Of a DNA stretch of 64,000 nucleotides, positions 10,501-19,878 are shown piece after piece. The notes beneath the pieces were generated by a model. The model ran no database searches and had not been told where the DNA came from. It saw only the letters and a list, made by a program, of their open reading frames with translations. Positions within the stretch are counted from its first letter, which is position 1; each line of letters starts with the position of its first letter. The position numbers were made by a program, and so were the translations under genes. Source of the stretch: Brevibacillus fulvus (GTDB lineage: Bacteria > Bacillota > Bacilli > Brevibacillales > Brevibacillaceae); the NCBI RefSeq assembly GCF_016908525.1, contig NZ_JAFBEB010000009.1, positions 62,001 to 126,000 on the forward strand, given 5' to 3'.

Positions 10501-11365
10501 GCAGCCGTTGAAAGGAAATTTGCCGCACCGCCTGTTCGATTGCTTCCCAACCTGCCTCGCAGGCAAGGCGGGCGCGGCTAATCGATTCTTTTTCCTGTTC
10601 CAGCAATGGCAGATACACGGCTGGTCCGTCGACTTCTCCCGCCAGGCGAATCGCATTGCCGATCGCTGTCTCCGCCGTCTGCAATTCCAGCCGGATCGTT
10701 TGCAGCAACCCCCGTGTCCACTTTCGCGCCGACAATGGCTGGTCCTCTTCAAACATCGCAACAGCTTGCTCCATCCAGCGGTACGGGGCTGGGTGACTGT
10801 GCGCGAAATCATACAGCCGCAGGATCAGTCCGAGCAGGCTGCTGTCATCCTGTCCTTCGACCATGATATCCGCCAGTTGCTGAAACTCGGGATCATGATC
10901 GTACCATTGTTCCAGCAAATCCTCCAGCACGTCCTGGCGCAGCAGTTCAATTTCCAGCTGATCGGCAATGCGGAAGTCGGGATCAAGTTCGAGATAGTAA
11001 TAATATTGCCGCAAAAGAGCCAGACAGAAGGAGTGAAGCGTCGTAATCGTCGCTCTTGGCAGCAAGGCCAATTGGCGGCGCAAATGAGCGGAACGGGGCG
11101 CCGACTCCAACGCCTTGTTCAGCGCCTCGCCAATCCGATGGCGCATTTCCGCGGCGGCAGCGTTGGTGAATGTGACGACCAGCAGTTGATCGACACCGAT
11201 CGGCTCGGTCGGATCGGTAATCTTGCGGATAATACGCTCAACCAGCACCGATGTCTTCCCCGAACCGGCGGCTGCCGCGACCAGCAAGTTTCCGCCCTGT
11301 CTAGTAATCGCCTGCCATTGTTCCGCTGTCCAGCGATCCGGTTTGCTCTCACGACTGTTGCTCAT
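7547..11365 (-). CDS. addA: Helicase-nuclease subunit AddA
   Basis: UvrD/PcrA-like superfamily 1 helicase subunit of AddAB, which resects double-strand breaks until it meets a Chi-like site and loads RecA. The 1272-residue protein has Walker A AAAGSGKTSV near residue 33, Walker B LIDEYQD near residue 415, helicase motif MMTIHKSKGLEFPVVF near residue 825, and a C-terminal PD-(D/E)XK nuclease with VQGVIDCLLEE and LLDFKTDW. ATG at 11365 follows GGAGGAGGG and overlaps the end of addB by 17 bases, so the two are coupled. It is the last gene of the sbcD-sbcC-addB-addA run. Length agrees with Bacillus AddA (about 1230). Confidence 0.98.
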   Translation of the reverse strand: MSNSRESKPDRWTAEQWQAITRQGGNLLVAAAAGSGKTSVLVERIIRKITDPTEPIGVDQLLVVTFTNAAAAEMRHRIGEALNKALESAPRSAHLRRQLALLPRATITTLHSFCLALLRQYYYYLELDPDFRIADQLEIELLRQDVLEDLLEQWYDHDPEFQQLADIMVEGQDDSSLLGLILRLYDFAHSHPAPYRWMEQAVAMFEEDQPLSARKWTRGLLQTIRLELQTAETAIGNAIRLAGEVDGPAVYLPLLEQEKESISRARLACEAGWEAIEQAVRQISFQRLPAAKEADPLVKEQVQSLRGLAKDRVKKLQDEFFAVSSSDYLRDLQKMAPYLKTLTRLVQSFAEAYQREKRARSLVDFSDLEHFALKLLLAPQAEDGDDVQMQPSDIARQLREQFAEVLIDEYQDINLVQETILQMVSRDASNGPANRFMVGDVKQSIYRFRLAEPKLFLEKYNTYRHPVDEAAAIPGTRIDLAANFRSRREVVDAVNYLFRQIMSPGVGELSYDPAAELICRADYPAADADSMRVEVHLIDRHNAAAGGHMSEAEETEDEPAGGEAAQLLEEASAAQLEARLIAQRIRRWMEPGSGEQPLLVFDKKTGGMRPLAYRDIVILLRATSGWGETMMEELRAAGIPVYAEQSGGYFSATEIEVMLSLLRVIDNPLQDIPLAAVLRSPLVRLKEEQLAQIRIHYPSGSFAQAVLQYAAEQRDEEEEWQRRLRRFLRQVDEWRTIARQSSLAGLLSQIYRQTGYLDYVATLENGQQRQANLRALYDRARQYEAASYRGLFRFLRLIDRLQQAGDDLGEARTVGEGEDVVRMMTIHKSKGLEFPVVFVAGLGKRFNTIDLNSPFLLHKDLGFGPQVIDPDMRLRYPSFAAMAIKQQLHRELLAEEMRVLYVALTRAREKLVLVGSAKNLAKSVEAWSNFSSAEQVLADEDLIQAKGLLDWIGRALLRHPAAEQLRRYGMSETEEARQVPQLHDPSCWSFCFYQADQLSSQTAETGVEQTLLTRIIHREQIEQRPADPVWRREIERRLSWTDPLSHSAKIAAKWSVSDLKQSAVASGTAGKLPRLIESPRFITGAKEHRYTRAEVGTIMHTVLQQLDLRQELDTANLREQLSGLVLRQYLTEEEAAQVDLEQLGAFFASPLGQRVKQAKRIYRELPFTLALPAREVMAPAGSEKADADEPIIVQGVIDCLLEEADGRLTLLDFKTDWVGDESPDAAAAVLTRRYAEQIRYYVRAVERIWKRNVAESYLYSLTGGIAIPIRHR

Positions 11366-14300
11366 CTTGACACCCTCCTCCGAACTTGTCCGCTAACTTC
11401 TGCCAGATCTCCTGATCTTTCCATTTCCCCAACACTCTGGTTTCCGTCTTGGAAAGCTGCTGGTCATACTGGCAGACGGCCTTGAACGAACAAGTTTCAC
11501 AAGCGGTAAAAGTTCCCAGAGTATATGGATCAATTTGAATGTCGCCTGCGATCATGCGGGCGCTCAATTCTCGCACAGTATCCCTGACGTGTTGCTGCAG
11601 CAGTTGAAACTGTTCCGCGGTGGCCACAGAAGAGTAGGCAGAGAATGTTCCGTCCTTTTTCAGCCCAAACGGCAGAAGCTCTGAACTGCCCGATTCCACT
11701 TGCTGATCCATCAGCCTGGCGACATCGGGATCCGCCAGCATGAGCCCTTTCATCTTCAGCTTCGCTGTTCGCTGCTTGGCAACTTCATCCGCCGCCAGCA
11801 TTCGTTTGGCTGTAACGAAAGGATCGGCTACCTGATAATAAAAAACACCGCCGATTTCCGCTTTTTTCCCAAGCCATTGCTCGGCGTTGCTGAAAACGAC
11901 ATCCAAATAAACGAGCAGCTGCAAATTCAGCCCGTTCCAAATGTCGGACAAGGCTAACCGTTTTGCGCCGGATTTGTAATCAATCACGCGCAAATAAGGA
12001 CGGTCCTCGTCAATGGACAAATCAACCCGGTCAATCCGGCCAATCAACTGCACAAACGACTGCTGATCCAACGGCAATGTCAGACCCGGCAAATCTCCGC
12101 CCGGACCGAACTTAACCTCCAGACCGACCGGCGCAAAGTGGCTGCGTCTGGCATGCTCACCCAGCACATAGATCGCTCGTCCGACCGCCCGCTTCAGCTT
12201 GCCGGACAAATAGCGGTAGCGCGCTGTTCTCGTCAAGATACTGCTGCGAGTTTGCGGCACTACTTCCTCGACCACCTCATCGGCCAAAGTCATGCTTTCC
12301 GCTTCGCTCAATCGTTCCCACTCCAAATGTTGATCCTTCATGACTTCGACGGCCCGTTTAAGAGAAGCATGAAACAGTTCGCCGACATCGAACCGTTCCA
12401 GTTTAAACAATTCCCGCTCCGTCAATCGCAAGCCATGGGACGAAAAATGGGAAAACGGACAAGCCTGGAACCGTTCCAGGCGGGACACACTCATCCGCAG
12501 TTGGCGGCCGTACAAGGCAGCGCTGATTTCTTTGGACAACGGACGAACCCGATTGTCGTAGTTCAAGCCGGACAGAAGCCAGCTTTGCCTCGTTCGCTGC
12601 TCATCGGAGCGGACAAACCAATCATAAATCTCCCACCAGAACGGCGAGAGCGGCTGGCCTTTCTTGAATTCCCGCAGCAATGTCAGCAAATGGCCGAATA
12701 CTTTATCCGGTCTGCCCAACAGAAAACTGTCCTGTTGCGCCTCTCCGGTCGGTTCATTATAAAAATAGCGCAGCGTCAGTTCGGGAAAAAGTTCCTGCAA
12801 CCGTTCAAACACCGGGGAAGGAAGCAAAGCTTTTCCCTCTTCATCCGCCAAGGAACAGCTCAGCCACAAGCGTTCGGACGGACGCGTAAACGCTTGATAA
12901 AGCAAATACTGTTCCTCCATCAACCGCTGTCTGGCGCTGGGAGCCAATTCAATCCCCAGCGCAGCCAAATGCTCGCGTTCCGCTTCATCGAGGATGCCTT
13001 CTTCCACCGGGCGAGCCGGCAGCAGGCCATCATTGGCGCCCAATATCAGCAAGGCCTTGACATCCGGTTGCCGCGAACGCTCCATCGAGCCGATCAACAC
13101 CTGATCCAGCGCCGGCGGAACGAGTCCCAGCTGGATGCTCTCCAGACCGCTGTCGAGAATCCGGGCATATGTGGCAAGCTCAATCTGTTCTCCACCCATC
13201 ACCTCGACAATTTGGTCCAGCAATTCCAACAGGTCGTTCCACACCTGACCATGTTCGCGGGCCGTTTCCAGCTCCCCCGCCGCCTCGGCTTGCTCTTGCC
13301 ATTCCGCCAGCTTTTGCGGTACGCCCAACTCAAGCAAAAACCGGTACAAAACGGTGGTCAGCGCTCTTACGTCAGTCTGCTCCGCCTGTTTCATTTCGCG
13401 TTCAAACGCCAACAGCGGCGCGGCATACCGGCGGCGAATCGCATCGATTTCGAAAGCGTCTTGATCATGCCGGGCGTGAAAACTCCAGTCCGTCTCCTGC
13501 GACCAATGATAAGCTTGTATCCCGTAAGCCAGCACATAGTTTTCCAGCAGATCCACTTCCAAACGGGTCGGACGTTCCCCGCCCGCCGGGGTCACGAGAT
13601 CGGTCTTCAAGCAGCGAAACACCGCTTCATACCGCCAGCGGCTGACGATTACCTCGAGGGAAGAGCGGATCAGTTCGATCAACGGATGGTGCAATACGGT
13701 GCGCTTTTGATCAAGGAAGAATGGAATGCCGTATTCGGTGAACACCGCTTCGATTTCATCGGCGTAAATGCCCATTTCTCTCAGCAGGATGGCAATATCG
13801 CGCCAATGGTAGCCATGATCGCGGACCAGCGACAAAATTTGCAAGGCGGCAGCTTCTACTTCCGCTCGCCGATTGACGGCCGCTACCAGGCATAGCTCAT
13901 CGGTGCGAGCGGGCTTGGCGTTCACTGGCAGAGCATCCCAGGCAAAATACGATTTCTCCAGCTTGGCCAACAACGGTGCACCGGCAAAGCGATAGCTTTC
14001 TTGACGGACAATGGGCGCCTCGAGCGGAACGGCCACTTCACGGGCAATTTGCGCCAGGCGGTGGTACGTTTTCAACGTCGGAGCAAACAGCGCCAACTCG
14101 TCCGTCGACTGCGCGAGCTCCAGCGGGTCCAGCGAAAGGGCGACCGTTACCCGCTTGGCATGCACCATTAACTGTTCAATCATCCGGTATTCTTGATTGG
14201 TAAAGCCGCTGAAGCCGTCGATAAAAATTTCGGCTTGCCGAAGATATTCCGATTGGCCCACCAGCGTCGCCACGCGGGTCAACATATCATCGGTATCATA

Positions 14301-14825
14301 GTAAATCCCGGACAAATACGCCTCATAAGCGTTCATAATCAGGCTGATGTCTTTGATTTTTTGCGTTAGCGATGCGCTTCCCCAATCGAGATTGTCCAAA
14401 TCGTGAAAAATCACGCCGTATGACTTGCATTCGCTGATCATCCGGCCCAACTGGTTGACGAAACCGGGCTGCTGAGCAGAACGCTGAAACATCTGAAGCT
14501 GGTCTTTGTATCGCTCCAACAGCATCCGCAAGACCATTTGCTTGCCTCGTTCGTCGACCGGCAGCAGCGTCATACCGCCCAATTCCTGCAGCAAACGGTA
14601 GGCCAAGCGGTTGAAACTGAGCACTTGGGAACCGATCACGCCGCCCAGCTCTGGCAAGGTGGCCAGCGCATACTCGGCCTGAAAAGTGCCTTGCTCCGGA
14701 ACAATATAAATAAACGTCGATTCTGCCGGGTCCGCTTTCAGCCTTGAATGGATATAGCCGAGAATATGGCTTGTTTTTCCTGTACCAGCCCTGCCAATCA
14801 CAAATTGCAGCGACATTTTGTTCAT
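11349..14825 (-). CDS. addB: Helicase-nuclease subunit AddB
   Basis: Second subunit of the AddAB recombination enzyme. The 1158 residues begin with a Walker A motif, GRAGTGKT, at residues 11-18. The C-terminal half holds a RecB-like nuclease with RVIDYKSG. It also has the four-cysteine Fe-S cluster signature of AddB: one Cys in QACPFSHF before the nuclease core and three at the end in FTACETCSFKAVC. In AddB this cluster staples the nuclease domain together. It lies 18 bases after sbcC and overlaps addA. Length matches the family (about 1166). Confidence 0.98.
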   Translation of the reverse strand: MNKMSLQFVIGRAGTGKTSHILGYIHSRLKADPAESTFIYIVPEQGTFQAEYALATLPELGGVIGSQVLSFNRLAYRLLQELGGMTLLPVDERGKQMVLRMLLERYKDQLQMFQRSAQQPGFVNQLGRMISECKSYGVIFHDLDNLDWGSASLTQKIKDISLIMNAYEAYLSGIYYDTDDMLTRVATLVGQSEYLRQAEIFIDGFSGFTNQEYRMIEQLMVHAKRVTVALSLDPLELAQSTDELALFAPTLKTYHRLAQIAREVAVPLEAPIVRQESYRFAGAPLLAKLEKSYFAWDALPVNAKPARTDELCLVAAVNRRAEVEAAALQILSLVRDHGYHWRDIAILLREMGIYADEIEAVFTEYGIPFFLDQKRTVLHHPLIELIRSSLEVIVSRWRYEAVFRCLKTDLVTPAGGERPTRLEVDLLENYVLAYGIQAYHWSQETDWSFHARHDQDAFEIDAIRRRYAAPLLAFEREMKQAEQTDVRALTTVLYRFLLELGVPQKLAEWQEQAEAAGELETAREHGQVWNDLLELLDQIVEVMGGEQIELATYARILDSGLESIQLGLVPPALDQVLIGSMERSRQPDVKALLILGANDGLLPARPVEEGILDEAEREHLAALGIELAPSARQRLMEEQYLLYQAFTRPSERLWLSCSLADEEGKALLPSPVFERLQELFPELTLRYFYNEPTGEAQQDSFLLGRPDKVFGHLLTLLREFKKGQPLSPFWWEIYDWFVRSDEQRTRQSWLLSGLNYDNRVRPLSKEISAALYGRQLRMSVSRLERFQACPFSHFSSHGLRLTERELFKLERFDVGELFHASLKRAVEVMKDQHLEWERLSEAESMTLADEVVEEVVPQTRSSILTRTARYRYLSGKLKRAVGRAIYVLGEHARRSHFAPVGLEVKFGPGGDLPGLTLPLDQQSFVQLIGRIDRVDLSIDEDRPYLRVIDYKSGAKRLALSDIWNGLNLQLLVYLDVVFSNAEQWLGKKAEIGGVFYYQVADPFVTAKRMLAADEVAKQRTAKLKMKGLMLADPDVARLMDQQVESGSSELLPFGLKKDGTFSAYSSVATAEQFQLLQQHVRDTVRELSARMIAGDIQIDPYTLGTFTACETCSFKAVCQYDQQLSKTETRVLGKWKDQEIWQKLADKFGGGCQDEQQS

Positions 14826-14843
14826 TCCCTCCCTTGCTGATCG

Positions 14844-17800
14844 TCAATCCATTTCCAGCCTGATCTGGCTGCCCGCCCCCAGCGGTTCCGCCGGTGTGAT
14901 CACCAATCTTCGCGGCATTCGCAGCCGCATCTCCGGCACGTGACTGATCAGGCCGATTGTAAACCGGTCCATCCGTAACCGTTCCAACGCATCCATAACA
15001 GTTTCCAAAAGCTCCGGATCAAGCGTACCAAACCCTTCATCCAGGAAGAAAAATTCCAGTTTGCCCCCGCGCATCTGGATTTCCACGGACAAAGCCAACG
15101 CCAGCGCAAGGGAAGTGAGGAATGTTTCACCGCCGGACAAGGTGTTGACAGGCCGGCGCATTCCGCCCGCGCCTTCGTCCCGCAAGACGAATTCGCCCTC
15201 GTCGCCAATTTCCAGGGCATACCTGTTTTTGGTCATGCGCTTCAGATGGTAGGAAGCATCGGCAGCGATCGCCGCCAACTTTTCCTCGGCAATAAACTGG
15301 ACAAACGCCTTTCCTTCAAACAGCTTTTTCAATTCTTCCAGCCGGCTTTGTTCATCCACCCGTTCGAATATTTTCGCCTGCAAGCCGACCCACTTGTCAT
15401 GGTTCGCGGAAATTTGCTGCAGCGTTTGCCGGGCGACCGCCACCTCATCCTTAAACGCCTCATAAGTGCGCTCCAGCTGTTCCCAGGCCAGCAGCATGGA
15501 TTGCCATTCTTCCTCGGTAACGCTTCGTCCGGCCAGCAGTTGTCCGAGCCGATCCCGCTCGTACTGCAGCTGAGTTTGTTGGCGATTATAGCTGTCTACC
15601 TGTTCTCGATACGCCTCCAATCGTTCGCTTTCCTGATAAAGCGCTTCAAGCCGGGAGACATCATCAGCCAGACCAGCCTGCTGCATGCCCGTCTGCCAAA
15701 CCAGTTCCGCTTCCATCCGTTGCCGATTGAGCAAAGAGCAGGCTTCTTCTGCTTTTAGCAAGCGCTCATGGACTTGCTGTCTTCGCTCCATCGCTTGCGT
15801 GCGTCTTTGCTCCGCGGTTTGGACTGATTTTTGCAGCTGGGCGAGCTTCGATTCAATTTGTGTCAGCAAACTTGCTGCCGCTTCCCCCTGTGTGACGGCA
15901 AACAGCTGCCGCTGCCTTTCCGTCTGCAGCTGCGCCCGCTCGTGCCTTCGCTCCTGAAGCGCTGTCGCACGGATTGTCAGTTGCGTTCGCCGCTCCTTCT
16001 CCGTCTCGCTTTGCTGCGCCAAATCTTTGCGTCTTTTCTCCAGCTCTGTCCGCTGCTGGGCAAGTTGAATCAGCAATCTGTCCCGTTCTTCCAGTTGCCG
16101 ATAACGGCTTTCGATCTCCTCCGGCAACAGCTCCCCGCGCAGTTGGGTAAATTTGCTTTCCGCTTGCCGCAACTGCTCCGTCGCTTCCGCCAGCCGAAGA
16201 TCGACAACGGCAAGCTGATCTTGCAGCCGATTCAACAATGCCTGTTTGGACTCCTGGGAACTTCGCCGCAGCAGTTCTTGTTCGCGAACTTGCGCCAGCC
16301 TTTGCTGCAGTTGTTCGAGCATGTCTTTTTGCCGCGCACGCTCTTCCGTTTTCACGCGAAAGGCAGTCTCGTTCTGTTTATAGCGCATCAGCAGCGCTTC
16401 AAAATCTTCCGTCTGCCAATCCGCCCCAAGCGCTGCGCACTCCGCCTTGATTTGGGCGACTCTTTCGTCGATTGACGCTTTCTCCTCCTGCTGGCTCCGC
16501 CGTTGCTCGGCAAGTGCCGCCCCGTTGATTTTCGCCGCCTGCAGACTGTCCGTTGCCTCGCGAAGCTGCCGCTCCGCTTGGGCGACTTCCTCTTCCATCT
16601 GCGCCAATTTCTGTTCCCACCGCTGTCGCTCGGCTGTCTGCGCTTCCTCCGTCAGCTCGGTATGACGAAGCGGATGATGCGTAGAGCCGCACACAGGACA
16701 CGCCTCACCGTCGGAAAGCTCTTTCCGCAGCATCCGGGCGAGGTTTTCCCGTTGCCAGCTTTGCCATTCGCTGCTGACTTGTTCATAGGCGTCCCGAGCC
16801 CGCTGATGAACTTCTGTCAGTTTCCGCTGTTGTTCTTCCAGCTGCAGTATGTCGCGCTCCTGCTGGCCCCAGCGTTGCTCCAGCTCGGCCCATTTTTTGC
16901 TCCAGGCGTTAAGCAAGTTGACTTGTTCCCGCCACTCTTTGCCCAACTGTTTGGCTTGCATCAATTGTTCACGCAGGCGTTCCAGTTCTGTCTCCGAGAG
17001 AAGCGGCTTCTCCTGGCAAGCGGCCAGCTCGTTTTGGGTCCGTTCCCGCAGCGTCGCCTGTTGCCGCACCTCGTCCGCCAATTGCTGCAAATCTGCCGTC
17101 AATGCCTGCCGCTCTTTTTGCAGCTCCGCCTTTTGCGCAACCAACTCCTGCAGTTTCTGCTGTTCACGGCTCCAGCCCTCTTTCACTTCCCGCAGCGCAA
17201 CCAAATGCTGCCGTTCCTCGGGAGTAACCACCACCTGCTGCACTTGCTGTTCCAGCTCGGCCCACTGCTTGTCCAAATCAACCAATGCCTGCTCCAGCTG
17301 GTCAATCTGGCTATGCAGCAAATGGAGCTGTCCGGTCAGCCCTGCTTGCTCCCGCTCCGCTTCCTGCAAGTCACGCGCCAGTGCTGCCAATTCCTTTTCC
17401 CATTCCACCGCTTGCAGCAGCTTTCCTTTTTGTTCGGCTAACAGCGGCTCCTGCTGGCGCAGCGTTGCGGCAGCCGACTGGTACTCCTGGTCGGCCTGTT
17501 CCCATTCGCTGGCTGCCGATTGCTGCTGCTGGCGCAATTGTGCCAAGGCCAGTCCCAGCTCGTCCCATTCCTTGCTGAGTTTCCGATACTTTTGCCAAAG
17601 CGGCCAGATCTGCAGGCTGGCCTCGATCTCTTTTACTTTTTGCCCGATCTGTTCGATCTCCGCCTGCCTGGACTGCAGCGCCGCCGCCTGTTGCTCGATC
17701 GCCGCCCGCTCCACCTGCCATTGATACACCTGCTCCATTTCCCGTTTTTTCGCCGACAGCTCTTCCCGCTGCGCCGCGTACGCCTTGCTTTGTTGCTCCG

Positions 17801-18494
17801 CCAGTTCCAGCGTTTGCCGCGCATGTTCCAGCGCTTCCGGTCCCACGTCACCGATGGCTGCCAGCTCCAATTGCAGCCGGTGCAGTTCCGTTTTGTTTTG
17901 CTCGTACCTCGTGCGAATCCGTTCGTTCAATTTTTCGCCGTATTCGTGCAGTTGAAACATTCGCTGCAGCATTTCATTCCGTTCACTGCCCTTCAGTGTC
18001 AAAAAGCGGGAAAACTGACCCTGCGGCAAGACGACTGCCCGGGTAAAATCCTGCAAGGTCAAACCGATCAGCGACTCGATTGCTTGGGTGGCCGCCGTTG
18101 CCTTCGATTCCAGCACTTTGTCCGGGGTGACGCCATCGGTTCCCCGCTCGATCAAGCGAACCTCCGGCTGTCTGCGGTTTCCTTTTTTATCCAGGCCAAA
18201 TTCCCGCTCGATCGTGTATCGCTTGCGTCTATCTCCTGCGCCAATTTCAAAGGTGAACGAAACAAAGACGCGCTGTTCCAACTGGTTCAGCACTTCCTTG
18301 GGATGCGTTCCTCCCCCCAGCCGGACGACTTGTCCGTACAGCGCAAGGGTAATCGCGTCCAAAATCGTCGACTTGCCGCTGCCCGTCGGCCCAAAAATTC
18401 CGAACAGCCCGGCCTCGGACAATTTTGCAAAATCGATTTCCTGCAGCTCACGATAACTATGCAAACCTGCAATTTTAAGCCAAATCGGTTTCAA
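14844..18494 (-). CDS. sbcC: Exonuclease subunit SbcC (Rad50-like ATPase)
   Basis: SMC-like ATPase that partners SbcD (Rad50/Mre11 system) to process hairpins and blocked DNA ends. The 1216 residues show the N-terminal ATPase lobe with Walker A FGPTGSGKST, two very long Gln/Glu-rich coiled-coil arms, and a central zinc hook ACPVCGSTHH near residue 605. The C-terminal lobe has the ABC signature LSGGETF and Walker B FFFLDEGFGTLD. It is somewhat longer than Bacillus SbcC (about 1130), the extra length being in the coiled coil. It overlaps sbcD by 20 bases. The many open frames on the opposite strand come from the biased coiled-coil codons. Confidence 0.98.
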   Translation of the reverse strand: MKPIWLKIAGLHSYRELQEIDFAKLSEAGLFGIFGPTGSGKSTILDAITLALYGQVVRLGGGTHPKEVLNQLEQRVFVSFTFEIGAGDRRKRYTIEREFGLDKKGNRRQPEVRLIERGTDGVTPDKVLESKATAATQAIESLIGLTLQDFTRAVVLPQGQFSRFLTLKGSERNEMLQRMFQLHEYGEKLNERIRTRYEQNKTELHRLQLELAAIGDVGPEALEHARQTLELAEQQSKAYAAQREELSAKKREMEQVYQWQVERAAIEQQAAALQSRQAEIEQIGQKVKEIEASLQIWPLWQKYRKLSKEWDELGLALAQLRQQQQSAASEWEQADQEYQSAAATLRQQEPLLAEQKGKLLQAVEWEKELAALARDLQEAEREQAGLTGQLHLLHSQIDQLEQALVDLDKQWAELEQQVQQVVVTPEERQHLVALREVKEGWSREQQKLQELVAQKAELQKERQALTADLQQLADEVRQQATLRERTQNELAACQEKPLLSETELERLREQLMQAKQLGKEWREQVNLLNAWSKKWAELEQRWGQQERDILQLEEQQRKLTEVHQRARDAYEQVSSEWQSWQRENLARMLRKELSDGEACPVCGSTHHPLRHTELTEEAQTAERQRWEQKLAQMEEEVAQAERQLREATDSLQAAKINGAALAEQRRSQQEEKASIDERVAQIKAECAALGADWQTEDFEALLMRYKQNETAFRVKTEERARQKDMLEQLQQRLAQVREQELLRRSSQESKQALLNRLQDQLAVVDLRLAEATEQLRQAESKFTQLRGELLPEEIESRYRQLEERDRLLIQLAQQRTELEKRRKDLAQQSETEKERRTQLTIRATALQERRHERAQLQTERQRQLFAVTQGEAAASLLTQIESKLAQLQKSVQTAEQRRTQAMERRQQVHERLLKAEEACSLLNRQRMEAELVWQTGMQQAGLADDVSRLEALYQESERLEAYREQVDSYNRQQTQLQYERDRLGQLLAGRSVTEEEWQSMLLAWEQLERTYEAFKDEVAVARQTLQQISANHDKWVGLQAKIFERVDEQSRLEELKKLFEGKAFVQFIAEEKLAAIAADASYHLKRMTKNRYALEIGDEGEFVLRDEGAGGMRRPVNTLSGGETFLTSLALALALSVEIQMRGGKLEFFFLDEGFGTLDPELLETVMDALERLRMDRFTIGLISHVPEMRLRMPRRLVITPAEPLGAGSQIRLEMD

Positions 18495-19737
18495 TGGCCT
18501 GTCCCTCCGCGTCTTCGTCTCTCTCCTGCATCAGTTGATTAAACAGCCTGATCACCTGCTCATCCGGCTGCATGCCCCGTTTCCGTTCATAAAAGCGGCA
18601 AAACAGCTGTTCTGCGCTCAGCTCTTCCCTGTTCTCCTGCTCAGCGCTCGTTCGCTCGCCAGTTTCGTCCCTGAGCAACACGCGCTGAATTTTCACGAAG
18701 TCATCGCTTAATTTACGCAAACGTTGAAACTCCGCCGGATCAATCACATCTTTCACATGCAGCTCCAATTCAATCCAGCTTCCCGCATCCCGTCCTTCTG
18801 CCAGCCATTGTTCGACCTGGGCAATCCCTTCGGTCGCTTTCCACCGTACCAACGGCTTTCCGCTCTGCAGGTAGATGATCTGCTCCTGAACCGGCTGCTG
18901 CGGCACCGCATCGATAATGACCACCGCTTTGCTTTGACCCGCTTCGGAAAAACTGTAAGCCAATGGCGATCCGCTATAACGAACCAGCGGCTGTTCGCTC
19001 AACTTTTGCAAGCGATGCAGATGGCCCAGCGCCACATAATGAGCATTCGGCGGAAAAGCGGACGGACGGACGGTCAAAGCCCCGCCAATTTGAATAGGAC
19101 GCTCCGAATCGCTTTCCTTTCCCCCCATTACAAATAAATGGCTCGTGACCAGATTCACCGTATCGTCTCGGAAATGTTGCGCCAGCGCCGCGAACAGCTG
19201 CTCTATTCTGTCGGAAAAAGCTTGCTGCATCTGTTCCTGGGTAAAGCTCTCGCTGAGCAGTTCTTTCAACCGCGATTCGGACGGATAAGGCAGAGCAAGA
19301 ACCACCGCCGTATGCTCCACACCGGGAATTGCCAGTTCAAACCAGGAAGAACCGCCGGCCACAATTTGCACCTTTGTCGGGTCTGCCTTCTCGATCACCG
19401 GCGCTTCTTTCGGCAATCCCAGCAAGACGATGCCGTGCTTACGCGCCAAAGGAGCTGCCGCCCGCACCCGTTCCGGCTGATCATGATTTCCCGCGATGAC
19501 CACGACGCCTCTTTTCCCGCCATTCGCCAACCGTTCCAGCGCATCGTAAAAAAGCTCCTCCGCCCATGCCGGGGGATTGACCGAATCATAGACATCACCG
19601 GCGATCAATACGAGATCGACCGCCTGCTCCTCGACAATATGGCAAATTTCGTCCACAAATGCCGCTTGTTCTTCCCGCCGGTCGATACCTTCCAACATGC
19701 GGCCAAAATGCCAATCGGCTGTATGTAATATCCGCAC
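18475..19737 (-). CDS. sbcD: Exonuclease subunit SbcD (Mre11-like)
   Basis: Calcineurin-like metallophosphoesterase nuclease of the SbcCD complex, 420 residues. The dimetal motifs are visible in order: HTADWHFGR (Asp8, His10), LIAGDVYD, IAGNHDQPER and, further on, VTSHLFV and YVALGHLHR. The C-terminal third is the SbcC-binding and capping region. It is the first gene of the four-gene sbcD-sbcC-addB-addA unit, all with overlaps or gaps below 20 bases, so the two break-processing machines are probably made together. In many Bacillus genomes the pairs are arranged addB-addA then sbcD-sbcC; here the sbc pair comes first. Confidence 0.97.
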   Translation of the reverse strand: MRILHTADWHFGRMLEGIDRREEQAAFVDEICHIVEEQAVDLVLIAGDVYDSVNPPAWAEELFYDALERLANGGKRGVVVIAGNHDQPERVRAAAPLARKHGIVLLGLPKEAPVIEKADPTKVQIVAGGSSWFELAIPGVEHTAVVLALPYPSESRLKELLSESFTQEQMQQAFSDRIEQLFAALAQHFRDDTVNLVTSHLFVMGGKESDSERPIQIGGALTVRPSAFPPNAHYVALGHLHRLQKLSEQPLVRYSGSPLAYSFSEAGQSKAVVIIDAVPQQPVQEQIIYLQSGKPLVRWKATEGIAQVEQWLAEGRDAGSWIELELHVKDVIDPAEFQRLRKLSDDFVKIQRVLLRDETGERTSAEQENREELSAEQLFCRFYERKRGMQPDEQVIRLFNQLMQERDEDAEGQAIETDLA

Positions 19738-19840
19738 AAGCTCACCCCGTATCAGATCATTTGTTTGCCTTATCTCTACATTGTATCAAATCTGGACAGG
19801 CATGGTTCAGGCAAAAAATAAGGAAAAGCGCTGTTCAAAC

Positions 19841-19872
19841 AAAAAAGCAGCCGCTTCTCTTGGAAACGGCTG
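19841..19872 (-). terminator. Intrinsic terminator after ctaA
   Basis: A nine-pair stem (CAGCCGTTT with AAGCGGCTG, one G-T pair) is followed by six T on the minus strand, directly after the ctaA stop codon. Confidence 0.85.
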
Positions 19873-19878
19873 TTGGCG

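Noticed and set aside
15831-18542. Several long plus-strand frames across sbcC
   Set aside because: They are Leu/Gln/Ser-rich mirror frames of the coiled-coil codons and have no start signals.
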